Position numbers and translations under genes: made by a program
Source: Sulfitobacter sp. THAF37
GTDB taxonomy: Bacteria; Pseudomonadota; Alphaproteobacteria; Rhodobacterales; Rhodobacteraceae
DNA length: 64,000 bases
Assembly: GCF_009363555.1 (NCBI RefSeq)
Contig: NZ_CP045372.1
Span: forward strand, 1,371,001-1,435,000
Reading direction: 5' to 3'
Shown: positions 37,451-47,106 of the stretch, in pieces
How positions within the stretch are numbered: the first letter of the stretch is position 1
How the letters are laid out: every line of letters starts with the position of its first letter
The notes under the pieces: generated by a model
What the model saw: only the letters and a program-made list of their open reading frames with translations
The model's database searches: none
Told to the model about the DNA's origin: nothing

Positions 37451-38157
37451 GTAACGTCGCCCAGGAAAATGTAGCCGGCGCCATAGATCGTCTTGATCAA
37501 TTGCGGGTTCTTCGGATCCTCGCTGAGCTTGGTCCGGAGGCGGGAAATGCGCACGTCCATCGCCCGGTCGAAGCTCTCCGACGCCGCGCCGCCCAGGCTT
37601 TCCTGCATCTGCGCCCGGCTGATCAGGCGCTTCGGGCTGTCGAGAAACAGGCGCAGGACCTCGCCTTCGGCATGGGAAAACGGGGTTTCGTCGCCTTCCG
37701 CGTTCTCCAGCACGTAGCGGTCGAAATGCGCGGTCCAGCCGTTGAACCGGGCGGTACTGCCGGATTGGGGGCTGGGCCGGGCGCCGCGCAGGCGGGCGCG
37801 GATGCGCGCGACAACCTCGGCCGGCTCGAAAGGTTTGATGATGTAGTCGTCCGCGCCCAGTTCAAGGCCGGTCACGCGGTCCTGTACTTCGGCCCGGCCC
37901 GAGATGATGATCACGATTGCGCCCTGTTCCAGCGCGAGGCGGTGCACCAGTGTCAGCCCATCCGTGTCCGGCAGGCTGAGGTCCACCAGGCAGACATCGG
38001 GGCGGTACCTGGCCAGGGCCGCTTCGAACGCGCGGGCGCGGCCAAAACTGAGCGTGTCGAAGCCCGCCTCCTCCAATGCTTCGCCCAGCATGGTGCGGAT
38101 CTCGGGTTCGTCGTCGAGGATGGTAACGAGCGGGCGGTCCTTGGCGGTCATGGTCAT
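37441..38157 (-). CDS. OmpR-family response regulator
   Basis: The 238-residue regulator has a receiver domain (about 10-125) with the acidic pair DDE, the phosphoacceptor Asp in VCLVDLSLPDTDG near 57 and the Lys in YIIKPFEPAEV near 107. It continues into a winged helix (about 140-235) with FSHAEGEVLRLFL and RAMDVRISRLRTKL. The start overlaps the stop of the hybrid kinase gene by ATGA. It is divergent from the AMP-ligase/ABC-importer operon, which it may control. Confidence 0.93.
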   Translation of the reverse strand: MTMTAKDRPLVTILDDEPEIRTMLGEALEEAGFDTLSFGRARAFEAALARYRPDVCLVDLSLPDTDGLTLVHRLALEQGAIVIIISGRAEVQDRVTGLELGADDYIIKPFEPAEVVARIRARLRGARPSPQSGSTARFNGWTAHFDRYVLENAEGDETPFSHAEGEVLRLFLDSPKRLISRAQMQESLGGAASESFDRAMDVRISRLRTKLSEDPKNPQLIKTIYGAGYIFLGDVTWS

Positions 38158-40064
38158 GCGCCTTTTTGCAGGGCCGGCTGGATCAGCGCGGCGAGGTCCT
38201 GGTCATCAAAGGGTTTGCGCAGCACCGGGGCAAGGCGCTGGGCCGCCGTGAACAGCTGGTGGTCTGCGGGCAGGGAAGTCATCAGGCAGATCGGCGTGGT
38301 TCCCGCGATGCGCCTGGCGAGGTCAAGGCCTGTCGCCTCTCCCATCAGCTGGATATCGGAGAGCACGAAGGCGATGTCGGGCAGATCGGCGAGCAGCGCC
38401 GTCGCCTCGTCTGCGCTCGTCGCCTCGATGACCGAATGGCCGATGCCGGTCAGCATGTCCCGGACCGAGGCGCGGATGTCGTCGTGGTCCTCCACCAGCA
38501 GGACGAGCCCGCCGGTGGCCGGGATCGCGGCCCGGTAGGGCAGGCGCAGGGTCACTTGCGCGCCGCCTGCGGGGTCATTGGACAGGCGCAGGTTTCCGCC
38601 AGCGGATTTGGTCATGTCGTAGACCATCGGCAGGCCCAGCCCTGATCCTTCGCTGCCTTTGGTGGTGAAGAACGGGTCGAGACCGCGTTCCAGGGCCGAG
38701 GGCGAGAACCCCGGTCCGCTGTCCGTCACCACCCATTCGATCCAGGTATCATGCACCAGGCGCTGGGTCAGGCTGATGGTGCCGGTCGTGCCGATGGCAT
38801 CGCGGGCGTTGAGGATCAGGTTCAGCAGGCTGTCGTTCAGGCGGCCCCGATCCAGCAGGGCGGTGATGCCCGGTGCTTCGTTCGTGATGAGAAGCCGGAC
38901 ATTGGCGGGAAGCGTCGGGGCGGCCAGAGTGTGAAGGTCGGCGATCAGGGCGTCGAGATCGACCGAGACGGGGCGCAGATTTCCCGGCCCGGTCATGTCG
39001 GCGATGGTGGACAGCAGCGCGCCGCCCCGGCGGGCGGCGGCGAGGGTGCCGTGGATCAGCGTTCCTCCCTCGGCCGGGAGGCCGGGAAGGCGGGCCAGCC
39101 GCGACTGAAGGCCCATAATAATCGTCAGCAGGTTCGAGAAATCATGCGCCAGACCCGAGATCATCTGCGCGGCCAATTCACGTTTGCGGGTCTGCTGCAG
39201 GGCTTCGCGGGTCTGTGTCTCTTCGGTGATGTCCATCGACATGACGTAGGCACCGGCCTGACCGTCCGGGGTAAAGGACCCGCGAATGCGCCGCGCGCTT
39301 TCCGGGTCGGTGAATTCAACGATGGAAGACTCGCCCCGGAGGGCCCGTTCCAGATCCGGCTTGATCCGGGAAAAGGCACGGGGACCGAGCGCCTCGGAGA
39401 TATGCAGGCCGACTATGTTGCGGGGCCTGCCGGGCATCACACTGCTGAGACGGCGGTTGGAGTAGGTGTAGCGCGCCCCGGCGTCCACGTGGGCGATATG
39501 CGCGGGCATCATCTCGGTCGTGAGGCGCGTGCGGGCTTCGCTTTCGGTCAATTGCCGCTTGGTCTCTTCCAGGGCGGAAATCATCGCGGCGCGTTCGCGG
39601 TTGGTTTGCGACAGTTGTTCGGCGTGCGCGAGCACCTGATCCGAAAGCGCACCGGCCCTTGCGCGCAGCAGAGCCTCCTGCGTCTTGGCGGCGGTGATGT
39701 CGGTGTAGACCGTGACCCAGCCCCCCTGGGGCAGCGGCGATCCTTCGACAGAGATGGTGCGCCCGTTGGCGCGGGTCCGCTCCATGTAGTGGGGTTCGAA
39801 CGCGCGGGCCTGTTCGACGCGTTCTTGCACGAAGGTCTCGATGTCCGCGACTTCGCCGTATTCGCCTTTGGTCGCGAGGTGATGGATCGTCTCTCTGAAG
39901 GTGGCGCCCGGAGTGACCAGCCTGTCGGGCAGATCGAACATTTGCTGAAACGGCGCGTTGCACACCGCGAGCCGCAGGTTGGAATCGTAGATCGTCAAGG
40001 CCTGGGCGATCAGGTTCAGGCCCGCGGTTGTCATCGCCTTGGTCTGGTCGTCGGTGATTTGCAT
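38154..40064 (-). CDS. Soluble PAS-domain hybrid histidine kinase
   Basis: The start at 40064 follows GGGAGGGG; the frame is open further upstream. The 636-residue protein has no membrane segments. Two PAS-like domains (about 15-125 and 185-295) are joined by a short coiled coil. The kinase core has the H box GLAHDFSNLLTII (His near 313), the N box NLILNARDAI, the G1 box VTDSGPGFS and the G2 box GSGLGLPMVY. A C-terminal receiver domain (about 515-630) carries its own Asp in VLSDIQLMG. It probably senses a cytoplasmic signal and passes phosphate to the coupled OmpR-type regulator. Confidence 0.92.
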   Translation of the reverse strand: MQITDDQTKAMTTAGLNLIAQALTIYDSNLRLAVCNAPFQQMFDLPDRLVTPGATFRETIHHLATKGEYGEVADIETFVQERVEQARAFEPHYMERTRANGRTISVEGSPLPQGGWVTVYTDITAAKTQEALLRARAGALSDQVLAHAEQLSQTNRERAAMISALEETKRQLTESEARTRLTTEMMPAHIAHVDAGARYTYSNRRLSSVMPGRPRNIVGLHISEALGPRAFSRIKPDLERALRGESSIVEFTDPESARRIRGSFTPDGQAGAYVMSMDITEETQTREALQQTRKRELAAQMISGLAHDFSNLLTIIMGLQSRLARLPGLPAEGGTLIHGTLAAARRGGALLSTIADMTGPGNLRPVSVDLDALIADLHTLAAPTLPANVRLLITNEAPGITALLDRGRLNDSLLNLILNARDAIGTTGTISLTQRLVHDTWIEWVVTDSGPGFSPSALERGLDPFFTTKGSEGSGLGLPMVYDMTKSAGGNLRLSNDPAGGAQVTLRLPYRAAIPATGGLVLLVEDHDDIRASVRDMLTGIGHSVIEATSADEATALLADLPDIAFVLSDIQLMGEATGLDLARRIAGTTPICLMTSLPADHQLFTAAQRLAPVLRKPFDDQDLAALIQPALQKGA

Positions 40065-40224
40065 GGCCCCTCCCTGTTTGGAGGTAGCACCGCCATCGAC
40101 CCCGCGCCAAGCGCAATTCGATCTGGTTACAATTCGAAAGGATTTGGAAATCATCGGGAAAAATTTGACCTCCAGCATCAAATCCTCACCTTGGAGGGGT
40201 GAAAGAATCGCGCAAAGTGATCGC

Positions 40225-40250
40225 GCCGCCTGAAGGCGGCACTGGGAGGA
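40225..40250 (+). promoter_or_regulatory. Short GC hairpin and ribosome site before a TTG start
   Basis: GCCGCC-TGAA-GGCGGC (40225-40240) sits four bases before the ribosome site GGGAGGA (40244-40250). The site is correctly spaced for the TTG at 40258 and decides that start. Confidence 0.55.
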
Positions 40251-40257
40251 GAAGAAT

Positions 40258-42231
40258 TTGGCCAAGCCGCTGACGCGCGCCGACGGACCCGCATCCGTGC
40301 CGGCCCTGTTGCACCGCAATGCACGGGAGTTCGCAAACGCGCCCGCGTATCGCGAAAAGGAATACGGCATCTGGCAGAGCTGGACCTGGTCGCAGACCCG
40401 CGACGAGGTCGAGGCGCTGGCCCTGGGGCTGATGGAGATGGGCGCGCAGGAGGGCGACTTCATCGCGATCATCGGGCGCAACCGGCCCTATCTGTATTGG
40501 GTCATGATGGCCGCGCAGATGGTGGGGGCAATTCCCGTCCCGCTGTACCAGGACTCCAACGCGGACGAGATGGCCTATGTCATGGACCACTGCGGGGCGC
40601 GGTTTGCCGTGGTGGGCGATCAGGAACAGGTGGACAAGATCATCGAAGTGCAGGACCGGCTGACCGGGTTCGAGCAGATGATCTATCTCGATCCGCGCGG
40701 CCTGCGGAAATACGACCATTCCGCCCTGACCCAGTACAGCAGGGTACAGGAAATCGGGCGCGAGACCCGCGAGAAGCACATCAAGGAGATGGAAGCGCGT
40801 CAGGCCAGGCTGGACTACGACAGTACCGGTGTGATGCTCTATACCTCCGGCACCACGGGCAAGCCCAAGGGCGTGGTGCTGTCCAACCGCAACATCATCG
40901 AAACGGCGAAATCCTCGTCCGAGTTCGACGGGCTGCGCCAGACCGATGACATCCTCGCCTATCTGCCGATGGCCTGGGTGGGCGATTTCATCTTTTCCGT
41001 GGGTCAGGCGCTTTGGACCGGGTTCTGCACCAATTGTCCCGAATCGGCGGACACGATGCATGTGGACCTGCGCGAGATCGGGCCGACTTACTACTTCGCA
41101 CCGCCACGGGTGTTCGAAACGCAATTGACCAACGTGATGATCCGCATGGAGGATTCGGGCCGGTTGAAGAAATGGCTTTTCGACACCTTCATGGCCCATG
41201 CCCGAAAGGTCGGCCCGGCTATTCTGGACGGCGGCAGGGTGGGCACCTGGGATCGCCTGAAGTACAGGTTGGGCGAAATGCTGATCTATGGCCCGCTCAA
41301 GAATACCCTGGGCCTGAGCCGGGTGCGCGTGGGCTACACCGCGGGCGAAGCGATCGGGCCCGAGATTTTCGACTTCTACCGGTCACTGGGGATCAATCTC
41401 AAACAGCTCTACGGTCAGACCGAGGCGACGGTTTTCATCACCGCGCAGCCGGACGGCGAGGTGCGCAGCGACACCGTTGGTGTGCCGTCACCCGGTGTCG
41501 AGCTGAAGATCGCGGAGAATGGCGAGGTTTTCTACCGGTCGCCTGGCGTCTTCGTCGAATACTACAAGAACCCGGAAAGCACTGCGGACACCAAGGATCC
41601 CGAAGGCTGGGTCGCCACCGGCGACGCCGGTTTCATCGAAGAGGACACCGGCCACCTGCGGATCATCGACCGGGCCAAGGACGTGGGCAAGATGGCGGAC
41701 GGATCGCTGTTCGCGCCGAAGTACGTCGAGAACAAGCTGAAGTTCTTTCCCAACATCCTTGAGGCCGTGGTCTTTGGCAACGGTCGCACCGAATGCACCG
41801 CCTTTATCAACATCGACCTGACGGCGGTGGGCAACTGGGCCGAGCGCAACAACATCGGCTATGCGTCCTATCAGGAGCTGGCGCGCCATCCGCAGGTGAT
41901 GGATACGATCCAGTCCCATGTGGAGGAGGTCAACGCCAGCATTGCCGAGGATGAGATGCTATCGGGCTGCCAGGTCCACCGGTTTGTCGTGCTACACAAG
42001 GAATTGGACGCCGACGACGGCGAATTGACCCGCACCCGCAAGGTGCGTCGAAAGATCATCAGCGAGAAATACGACGACATCGTTGTGGCGCTCTATGATG
42101 GGTCGAAAACGATCAGTACCGAGACCGAGGTGACATACGAGGACGGGCGCAAGGGCAGCATCAAGGCGACGCTGGAAGTCCGCGATGCGAAGGTGTTCGC
42201 GGATAACCGCAAGAAAATGGCGGCAGAGTGA
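40258..42231 (+). CDS. AMP-forming acyl-CoA ligase (long-chain fatty-acid type)
   Basis: Translation starts at a rare TTG, supported by GGGAGGA seven bases upstream. The 657-residue protein has the AMP-binding P-loop YTSGTTGKPKG near 200, the YGQTEATVF motif near 385, the ATGDAGFIEEDTGHLRIIDR hinge and a KVRRKII C-terminal region. It belongs to the large ACSL-like group that activates fatty or aryl-alkyl acids to CoA thioesters. It leads an operon with a branched-chain-type ABC importer, so it probably activates the imported acid. It is divergent from the kinase/regulator genes. Confidence 0.92.
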   Translation: MAKPLTRADGPASVPALLHRNAREFANAPAYREKEYGIWQSWTWSQTRDEVEALALGLMEMGAQEGDFIAIIGRNRPYLYWVMMAAQMVGAIPVPLYQDSNADEMAYVMDHCGARFAVVGDQEQVDKIIEVQDRLTGFEQMIYLDPRGLRKYDHSALTQYSRVQEIGRETREKHIKEMEARQARLDYDSTGVMLYTSGTTGKPKGVVLSNRNIIETAKSSSEFDGLRQTDDILAYLPMAWVGDFIFSVGQALWTGFCTNCPESADTMHVDLREIGPTYYFAPPRVFETQLTNVMIRMEDSGRLKKWLFDTFMAHARKVGPAILDGGRVGTWDRLKYRLGEMLIYGPLKNTLGLSRVRVGYTAGEAIGPEIFDFYRSLGINLKQLYGQTEATVFITAQPDGEVRSDTVGVPSPGVELKIAENGEVFYRSPGVFVEYYKNPESTADTKDPEGWVATGDAGFIEEDTGHLRIIDRAKDVGKMADGSLFAPKYVENKLKFFPNILEAVVFGNGRTECTAFINIDLTAVGNWAERNNIGYASYQELARHPQVMDTIQSHVEEVNASIAEDEMLSGCQVHRFVVLHKELDADDGELTRTRKVRRKIISEKYDDIVVALYDGSKTISTETEVTYEDGRKGSIKATLEVRDAKVFADNRKKMAAE

Positions 42232-42316
42232 TGGAGATGCGCCGCGCGCGTGCCGCGACGCCCCGCCCGCCATCCCGCGCCGGGTGTGCCGTGAAACAGG
42301 ATAAGGGGAGCAAGCT

Positions 42317-43135
42317 GTGAAGGATAACGCAGAAAGCTACCAGACCGCCGACGGCCGCACCATCGGCCCGGTCGTGATGGAGATGAAGAACATCACGCTG
42401 CGCTTTGGCGGGGTAGAGGCGATCAAGGACATATCCTTTGACATCCGGGAGGGCGAGATCCGTGCGATCATCGGCCCGAACGGCGCCGGGAAATCGTCGA
42501 TGCTGAACGTCATCTCCGGCTTCTACGTCCCGCAGGAAGGCGAAGTCTGGTACAAGGGCTCCCGCCGCCCGGCGATGAAACCGTTCCAGGTGGCGGAGCA
42601 GGGCATCGCCCGGACGTTCCAGAACATCGCGCTCTTCGAAGGGATGAGCGTGCTGGACAACGTGATGACCGGTCGCCTGCCGCATATGAGCACCGGCATG
42701 TTCTGGCAGAGCCTTTGGAAGGGCAAGGCCGAGCGGGAAGAGATCGAGAACCGGGAAGCCGCCGAAAAGATCATCGACTTTCTGGAGATCCAGGCGATCC
42801 GCAAGACGCCGGTGGCACGTTTGCCCTATGGCTTGAAGAAACGTGTCGAACTGGCCCGCGCGCTGGCCGCCGAGCCGTCGATCCTGCTGCTGGATGAGCC
42901 GATGGCGGGCATGAACGTCGAGGAGAAGGAGGACATGAGCCGCTTTATCCTGGACGTAAACGACGAATTCGGCACCACCATCGCGCTGATCGAGCACGAC
43001 ATGGGCGTGGTCATGGACCTCTCCGACCGGGTGGTGGTGATGGATTACGGCAAGAAGATCGGTGACGGCACCCCGACAGAGGTGCGCAACAACCAGGACG
43101 TGATCGACGCTTATTTGGGGGTAGCCCATGACTGA
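42317..43135 (+). CDS. Branched-chain-type ABC importer, ATP-binding protein (LivG-like)
   Basis: The start is GTG 42317 after AGGGGAG (272 residues). Walker A is GPNGAGKSS near 54, followed by the Q-loop region in ARTFQNIALFEGMSVLDNV, typical of LivG. The signature is weak: LPYGLKKRVELARAL replaces LSGGQ, as usual in this subfamily. Walker B is ILLLDEPMAGM and the switch His is in IALIEHDMGVV. It is the first transporter gene after the acyl-CoA ligase, 85 bases downstream. Confidence 0.93.
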   Translation: MKDNAESYQTADGRTIGPVVMEMKNITLRFGGVEAIKDISFDIREGEIRAIIGPNGAGKSSMLNVISGFYVPQEGEVWYKGSRRPAMKPFQVAEQGIARTFQNIALFEGMSVLDNVMTGRLPHMSTGMFWQSLWKGKAEREEIENREAAEKIIDFLEIQAIRKTPVARLPYGLKKRVELARALAAEPSILLLDEPMAGMNVEEKEDMSRFILDVNDEFGTTIALIEHDMGVVMDLSDRVVVMDYGKKIGDGTPTEVRNNQDVIDAYLGVAHD

Positions 43136-43188
43136 TAATGCCGAGCGGACAATCTGCGCCCTGCTACGGTTTGACGGAGGGCCGATCA

Positions 43189-44196
43189 ATGCCTGAGCAG
43201 CTGGTTTATACCGCCGAAGTCTTTCTGAACGGCCTGATGGCAGGCGTGCTTTATGCGCTGGTCGCGCTGGGTTTCGTGCTGATCTACAAGGCCTCGGGCA
43301 TCTTCAACTATGCGCAGGGCGTCATGGCGCTGTTCGCTGCGATGACACTGGTGGGCATTCAGAACGGGCAGGTGCCCTTTGCGCATCTGATCAACGCGAT
43401 CTTCGGCACCGATGTGCACGGTTTCGGGTGGACGGTGCACAGTTTCCTCGCCATCCTGCTGACGGTTCTGGTGATGATCGTGCTCGCCTGGGCGGTGCAA
43501 AGGTTCGTATTCCGGCACCTGGTCGGGCAGGAACCGATCATCCTGTTCATGGCCACCATCGGCCTGGCCTATTTCCTCGAAGGGGTCGCGGACCTGATGT
43601 GGGGATCCGAGCTCAAGGCGCTGGACGTATGTGCGGCCCAAGGAGCCTGTCTGCCGCAGGGCATGAACATGTGGCTGGACGAAACCACCTATGAAGCGTT
43701 TGGCACGGGCGTCTTTATCGACAACCTGGATATCGTCGCCTCTATCGTGGCCGCGGTGCTGGTGATCGGGCTGGTCGTGTTCGCACAGTACACGAAACAG
43801 GGCCGCGCGATGCGGGCCGTGGCGGATGACCATCAGGCGGCGCTGTCGGTGGGTGTGTCGCTGAACTACATATGGGTCTTGGTCTGGTCGCTTGCGGGAT
43901 TCGTGGCGCTGGTGGCCGGGATCATGTGGGGGGCAAAGTCGGGCGTGCAGTTCTCGCTGTCGCTGATTGCGCTCAAGGCGCTGCCGGTGCTGATGCTGGG
44001 CGGGTTCACCTCGATCCCCGGCGCCATCGTGGGCGGGCTGATCATCGGCGTGGGCGAGAAGCTGTTCGAATTTCTGATCGGGGCGCCGTACCTCGGCGGG
44101 GCCACGGAGAACTGGTTCGCCTACATGCTGGCGCTGCTGTTCCTGGTGTTCCGCCCGCAGGGCCTGTTCGGGGAGCGGATCATTGAGCGGGTTTGA
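43189..44196 (+). CDS. Branched-chain-type ABC importer, permease (LivH-like)
   Basis: The frame opens at 43138, but ATG 43189 has a ribosome site (ACGGAGGG) and begins MPEQLVYTAEVFLNGLMAGVLYALVALGFVLIYKASG, the normal LivH start (335 residues). Eight or so membrane segments are seen. The ATPase-contact loop is GRAMRAVADDHQAALSVGVSLN, and GGFTSIPGAIVGGLIIGVGE is the family signature. The gene that follows is not LivM but an unrelated peptidase-like gene six bases downstream. Confidence 0.94.
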   Translation: MPEQLVYTAEVFLNGLMAGVLYALVALGFVLIYKASGIFNYAQGVMALFAAMTLVGIQNGQVPFAHLINAIFGTDVHGFGWTVHSFLAILLTVLVMIVLAWAVQRFVFRHLVGQEPIILFMATIGLAYFLEGVADLMWGSELKALDVCAAQGACLPQGMNMWLDETTYEAFGTGVFIDNLDIVASIVAAVLVIGLVVFAQYTKQGRAMRAVADDHQAALSVGVSLNYIWVLVWSLAGFVALVAGIMWGAKSGVQFSLSLIALKALPVLMLGGFTSIPGAIVGGLIIGVGEKLFEFLIGAPYLGGATENWFAYMLALLFLVFRPQGLFGERIIERV

Positions 44197-44202
44197 CAAA
44201 TT

Positions 44203-44592
44203 ATGCCTATAGAAAATGTGCGTCGCTACAAACAAAGGGGAGCTGCAGACTGCGGAATAGCCTGCTTGCGAATGATATCGCGAGTTTCGTTTGAAGAGGC
44301 TCGGAATGCCTTCAGAAACCCCGATGTGATCGAGCGAAAGGGCGCTGACGATACAGAGATCCGTCAAGCCTTTGAAGAAATGGGCTATCGGGTGGGTTAC
44401 TCTAGAAAGTTAAGTGGCTCAGCTGAAGAAAAAGAGCGGTATCTCAGGGAACTAAATGAGACGTGCTTGGTCGAATATAAAACACACTGGCTCGTTTGGG
44501 ACGCTGCAAACGAGCGACTCCTTTGCCCCCAGGATCCTGAGCCGAATTGGCGTCGCGTAGTTGGGTGTTATACTGTCAGAGAGGCCGATTGA
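44203..44592 (+). CDS. Stand-alone C39-like cysteine peptidase inserted in the transporter operon
   Basis: This 129-residue protein has the bacteriocin-processing (C39) peptidase layout. Gln11 and Cys17 stand in QRGAADCGIACLRM, His95 in KTHWLVWD and Asp111 in CPQDPEP, a complete catalytic set at family spacing. It lacks the membrane and ATPase domains of C39 exporters and any signal peptide, so it would act in the cytoplasm. G+C is about 51 per cent (184 of 360 bases counted over 44221-44580), well below its neighbours. It sits six bases after LivH and overlaps the LivM start (TGATG). No Shine-Dalgarno is evident. Transfer from elsewhere is likely; the substrate is unknown. Confidence 0.8.
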   Translation: MPIENVRRYKQRGAADCGIACLRMISRVSFEEARNAFRNPDVIERKGADDTEIRQAFEEMGYRVGYSRKLSGSAEEKERYLRELNETCLVEYKTHWLVWDAANERLLCPQDPEPNWRRVVGCYTVREAD

Positions 44593-45668
44593 TGTTCTAC
44601 CGTGAAGCGGGCGATTTCCGGACCACCTATGCCGAAGATCAGCAGACCTTTCCGATCAGGTTCGACCGGTATCGCTATTATCTGGTCCTGTTTGCGGCGA
44701 TTTTCGTCGTGCCCTTCGTCATCAACGACTACTGGGCCAACTCGCTGCTGCTGCCCTTCCTGATCTATGCCATTGCAGCGATCGGGCTGAACATACTCGT
44801 AGGGTATTGCGGACAGGTGAGCCTGGGCACCGGGGGGTTCATGGCGGTAGGGGCCTATGCCTGCTACAAGCTGATGACGGCGATGCCCGACGTCAGCATG
44901 TTCGTTCATGTGATCCTGGCAGGGGTGATCACCGCCGGGGTTGGGGTGCTGTTCGGCCTGCCGTCCCTGCGGATCAAGGGGTTCTACCTGGCGGTGGCGA
45001 CGCTGGCGGCGCAGTTCTTTCTGGTCTGGCTCTTCAACCGGTTTCCGTGGTTCTACAACTACTCGGCCTCGGGCCAGATCAACGCGCCGGAGCGGGACGT
45101 GTTTGGCGTTGTCATCACCGGCCCCAATGCCGAAGCTTGGGCAACCTACGCGTTCTGCCTGATTTTCACGATCTTCAGCGCCATCGTGGCGCGGAATTTG
45201 ACGCGCGGGTCGGTGGGGCGCAAGTGGATGGCGATCCGCGACATGGACATCGCGGCCGAGATCATCGGTGTGAACCCGCTGCGGGCCAAGCTGACGGCCT
45301 TTGCGGTCTCGTCGTTCTTCATCGGGATTTCCGGGGCATTGTTCTTTGCGATCTATCTGGGCGCGGTCGAGGTGGGCGAGGCTTTCGGCATCCAGAAATC
45401 CTTCCTGGTGCTCTTCATGATCATCATCGGCGGGCTGGGCAGTATCTTCGGATCCTTCGCGGGGGCGGCCTTCCTGGTGCTGTTGCCGGTCCTTCTGAAG
45501 GTTGTCGGCGTGGATTGGCTGGGCTGGCCGACCGACATCGTGGCGCATCTGCAGCTGGTGATCGTGGGGGCGCTGATCGTGCTGTTCCTGATCGCCGAGC
45601 CGCATGGCATCGCGCAGCTCTGGCGCGTGGCCAAGGAAAAACTCAGATTGTGGCCCTTCCCGCATTAG
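44592..45668 (+). CDS. Branched-chain-type ABC importer, permease (LivM-like)
   Basis: The ATG at 44592 overlaps the stop of the C39-like gene, and the ribosome site (AGAGAGG) lies inside that gene's end. The 358-residue protein has about ten hydrophobic segments, the early GYCGQVSLGTGGFMAVGAY, the LRIKGFYLAVATLAAQF strand and the coupling loop RKWMAIRDMDIAAEIIGVNPLRAKLTAFAVSS, all typical of LivM. It forms the membrane channel with the LivH-like protein. Confidence 0.94.
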   Translation: MFYREAGDFRTTYAEDQQTFPIRFDRYRYYLVLFAAIFVVPFVINDYWANSLLLPFLIYAIAAIGLNILVGYCGQVSLGTGGFMAVGAYACYKLMTAMPDVSMFVHVILAGVITAGVGVLFGLPSLRIKGFYLAVATLAAQFFLVWLFNRFPWFYNYSASGQINAPERDVFGVVITGPNAEAWATYAFCLIFTIFSAIVARNLTRGSVGRKWMAIRDMDIAAEIIGVNPLRAKLTAFAVSSFFIGISGALFFAIYLGAVEVGEAFGIQKSFLVLFMIIIGGLGSIFGSFAGAAFLVLLPVLLKVVGVDWLGWPTDIVAHLQLVIVGALIVLFLIAEPHGIAQLWRVAKEKLRLWPFPH

Positions 45669-45751
45669 GATCGGGACTACTGAACCGAGGTGGGGCGGAA
45701 CCCTGCCCTCAAACGTAACAAGTCGGAAATTATCCAAGGGAGGAAACACCG

Positions 45752-47035
45752 ATGAAACTGAAACTGGCAACACTGGCGGTCGCGGGCATGATGGCCGCCG
45801 CCCCGGCGATGGCGGAACTCGTCTTTCCGTCGCTGAGCTATCGGACCGGCCCCTACGCCGCGGGCGGGATCCCCTTTGCTGACGGGTACGCCGACTATTT
45901 CACCATGCTGAACGAACGTGATGGCGGCATCAACGGGGTGATGACAAGCGTTCCGGAATGCGAGACGGCCTATAACACCGAGAAGGGTGTGGAGTGCTAT
46001 GAATCGCTGAAGGACAGTGGCGGTCTGGTTTATCAACCGCTGTCGACCGGAATCACCTATCAGCTGATCCCCAAAACGACGGCTGATGACATCCCGATGC
46101 ACACGATGGGCTATGGCCGGACCTCGGCCAAGAACGGCGAAGTGTTCACCCACACGTTCAACTATCCCGCCAACTATTGGGACGGTGCGTCGGGCGCCAT
46201 CAATTATCTGCTGGAGGAGAACGGCGGCGACCTGAGCGGCAAGAAGATCGCGCTGGTCTACCACAACTCCGCCTATGGCAAGGAACCGATCCGGACCCTT
46301 CAGGAACTGAGCAAAAAGCACGGCTTCGAACTGTCGGAAGTGCCGGTCGATCATCCGGGCCAGGAACAGAAATCCCAGTGGCTGCAGATTCGCCGGGACA
46401 AGCCCGATTACGTGATCATGTACGGCTGGGGTGTGATGAACCAGGTCGCGGTTCAGGAAGCGGCGAACATCCGGTTTCCGATGGAAAACTTCATCGGCAT
46501 CTGGTGGTCCGGTTCCGAAAATGACGTGCTGGCAGCCGGTGCAGCGGCGGATGGCTACAAGGCGCTGACCTTCCACGGCGTGGGCAGCGACTTCCCGGTC
46601 TTCGACGACATTCAGACACATGTTGTTGACAAGGGCTTGGCCGCCGGTGCTGGCGACCAAATCGGCACCGTGCTGTATAACCGTGGCCTCTATGCCGCGA
46701 TGCTGGCTGCCGAAGCTGCCAAGAACGCAATGGAGATCCATGACACCAAGGACATCACGCCTGCAATGATGCGTGACGGCATGGAAGCCCTCGACATGAC
46801 CGAAGAGAAAATGACCGAGCTGGGTCTGCCCGGCTTTGGCCCGACCTTCAAGGTGAGCTGCGAGAACCATGGCGGCAACGGTCTTGTCGGTGTGACGCAG
46901 TGGGACGCGGAAGCCAAGGAGTGGACGCTGATCTCTGACTTCTCGGAAACCGACCGCGACGTGATCGGCCCGCTGATCGAGGAAGACTCGACCGCCTATG
47001 CGGCCGAGAACAACATCGAGCCTGGCTGCAGCTAA
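45752..47035 (+). CDS. Branched-chain-type ABC importer, periplasmic binding protein
   Basis: The 427-residue product starts with a signal peptide (MKLKLATLAVAGMMAAAPAMA) after AAGGGAGG. The mature part is a type I periplasmic binding protein with GGIPFADGYADYFTMLNERDGGINGV, IALVYHNSAYGKEPIRTL and several Trp/Tyr residues (GIWWSGSEND, MYGWGVMNQ) that fit an aromatic or hydrophobic ligand better than a small amino acid. Together with two CoA-ligase-like genes in the operon, this suggests an organic-acid substrate (inference). Confidence 0.93.
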   Translation: MKLKLATLAVAGMMAAAPAMAELVFPSLSYRTGPYAAGGIPFADGYADYFTMLNERDGGINGVMTSVPECETAYNTEKGVECYESLKDSGGLVYQPLSTGITYQLIPKTTADDIPMHTMGYGRTSAKNGEVFTHTFNYPANYWDGASGAINYLLEENGGDLSGKKIALVYHNSAYGKEPIRTLQELSKKHGFELSEVPVDHPGQEQKSQWLQIRRDKPDYVIMYGWGVMNQVAVQEAANIRFPMENFIGIWWSGSENDVLAAGAAADGYKALTFHGVGSDFPVFDDIQTHVVDKGLAAGAGDQIGTVLYNRGLYAAMLAAEAAKNAMEIHDTKDITPAMMRDGMEALDMTEEKMTELGLPGFGPTFKVSCENHGGNGLVGVTQWDAEAKEWTLISDFSETDRDVIGPLIEEDSTAYAAENNIEPGCS

Positions 47036-47106
47036 GGCGCAGTTTCCGGCCCGCGCCATGGTGCGGGCCGGGCATCATCCCCGATCCTGTTGGAAAGACG
47101 AAACCC

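Noticed and set aside
44197..44600. Insertion sequence or transposon around the C39-like gene
   Set aside because: No transposase, terminal inverted repeats or target duplication are visible at the joins.
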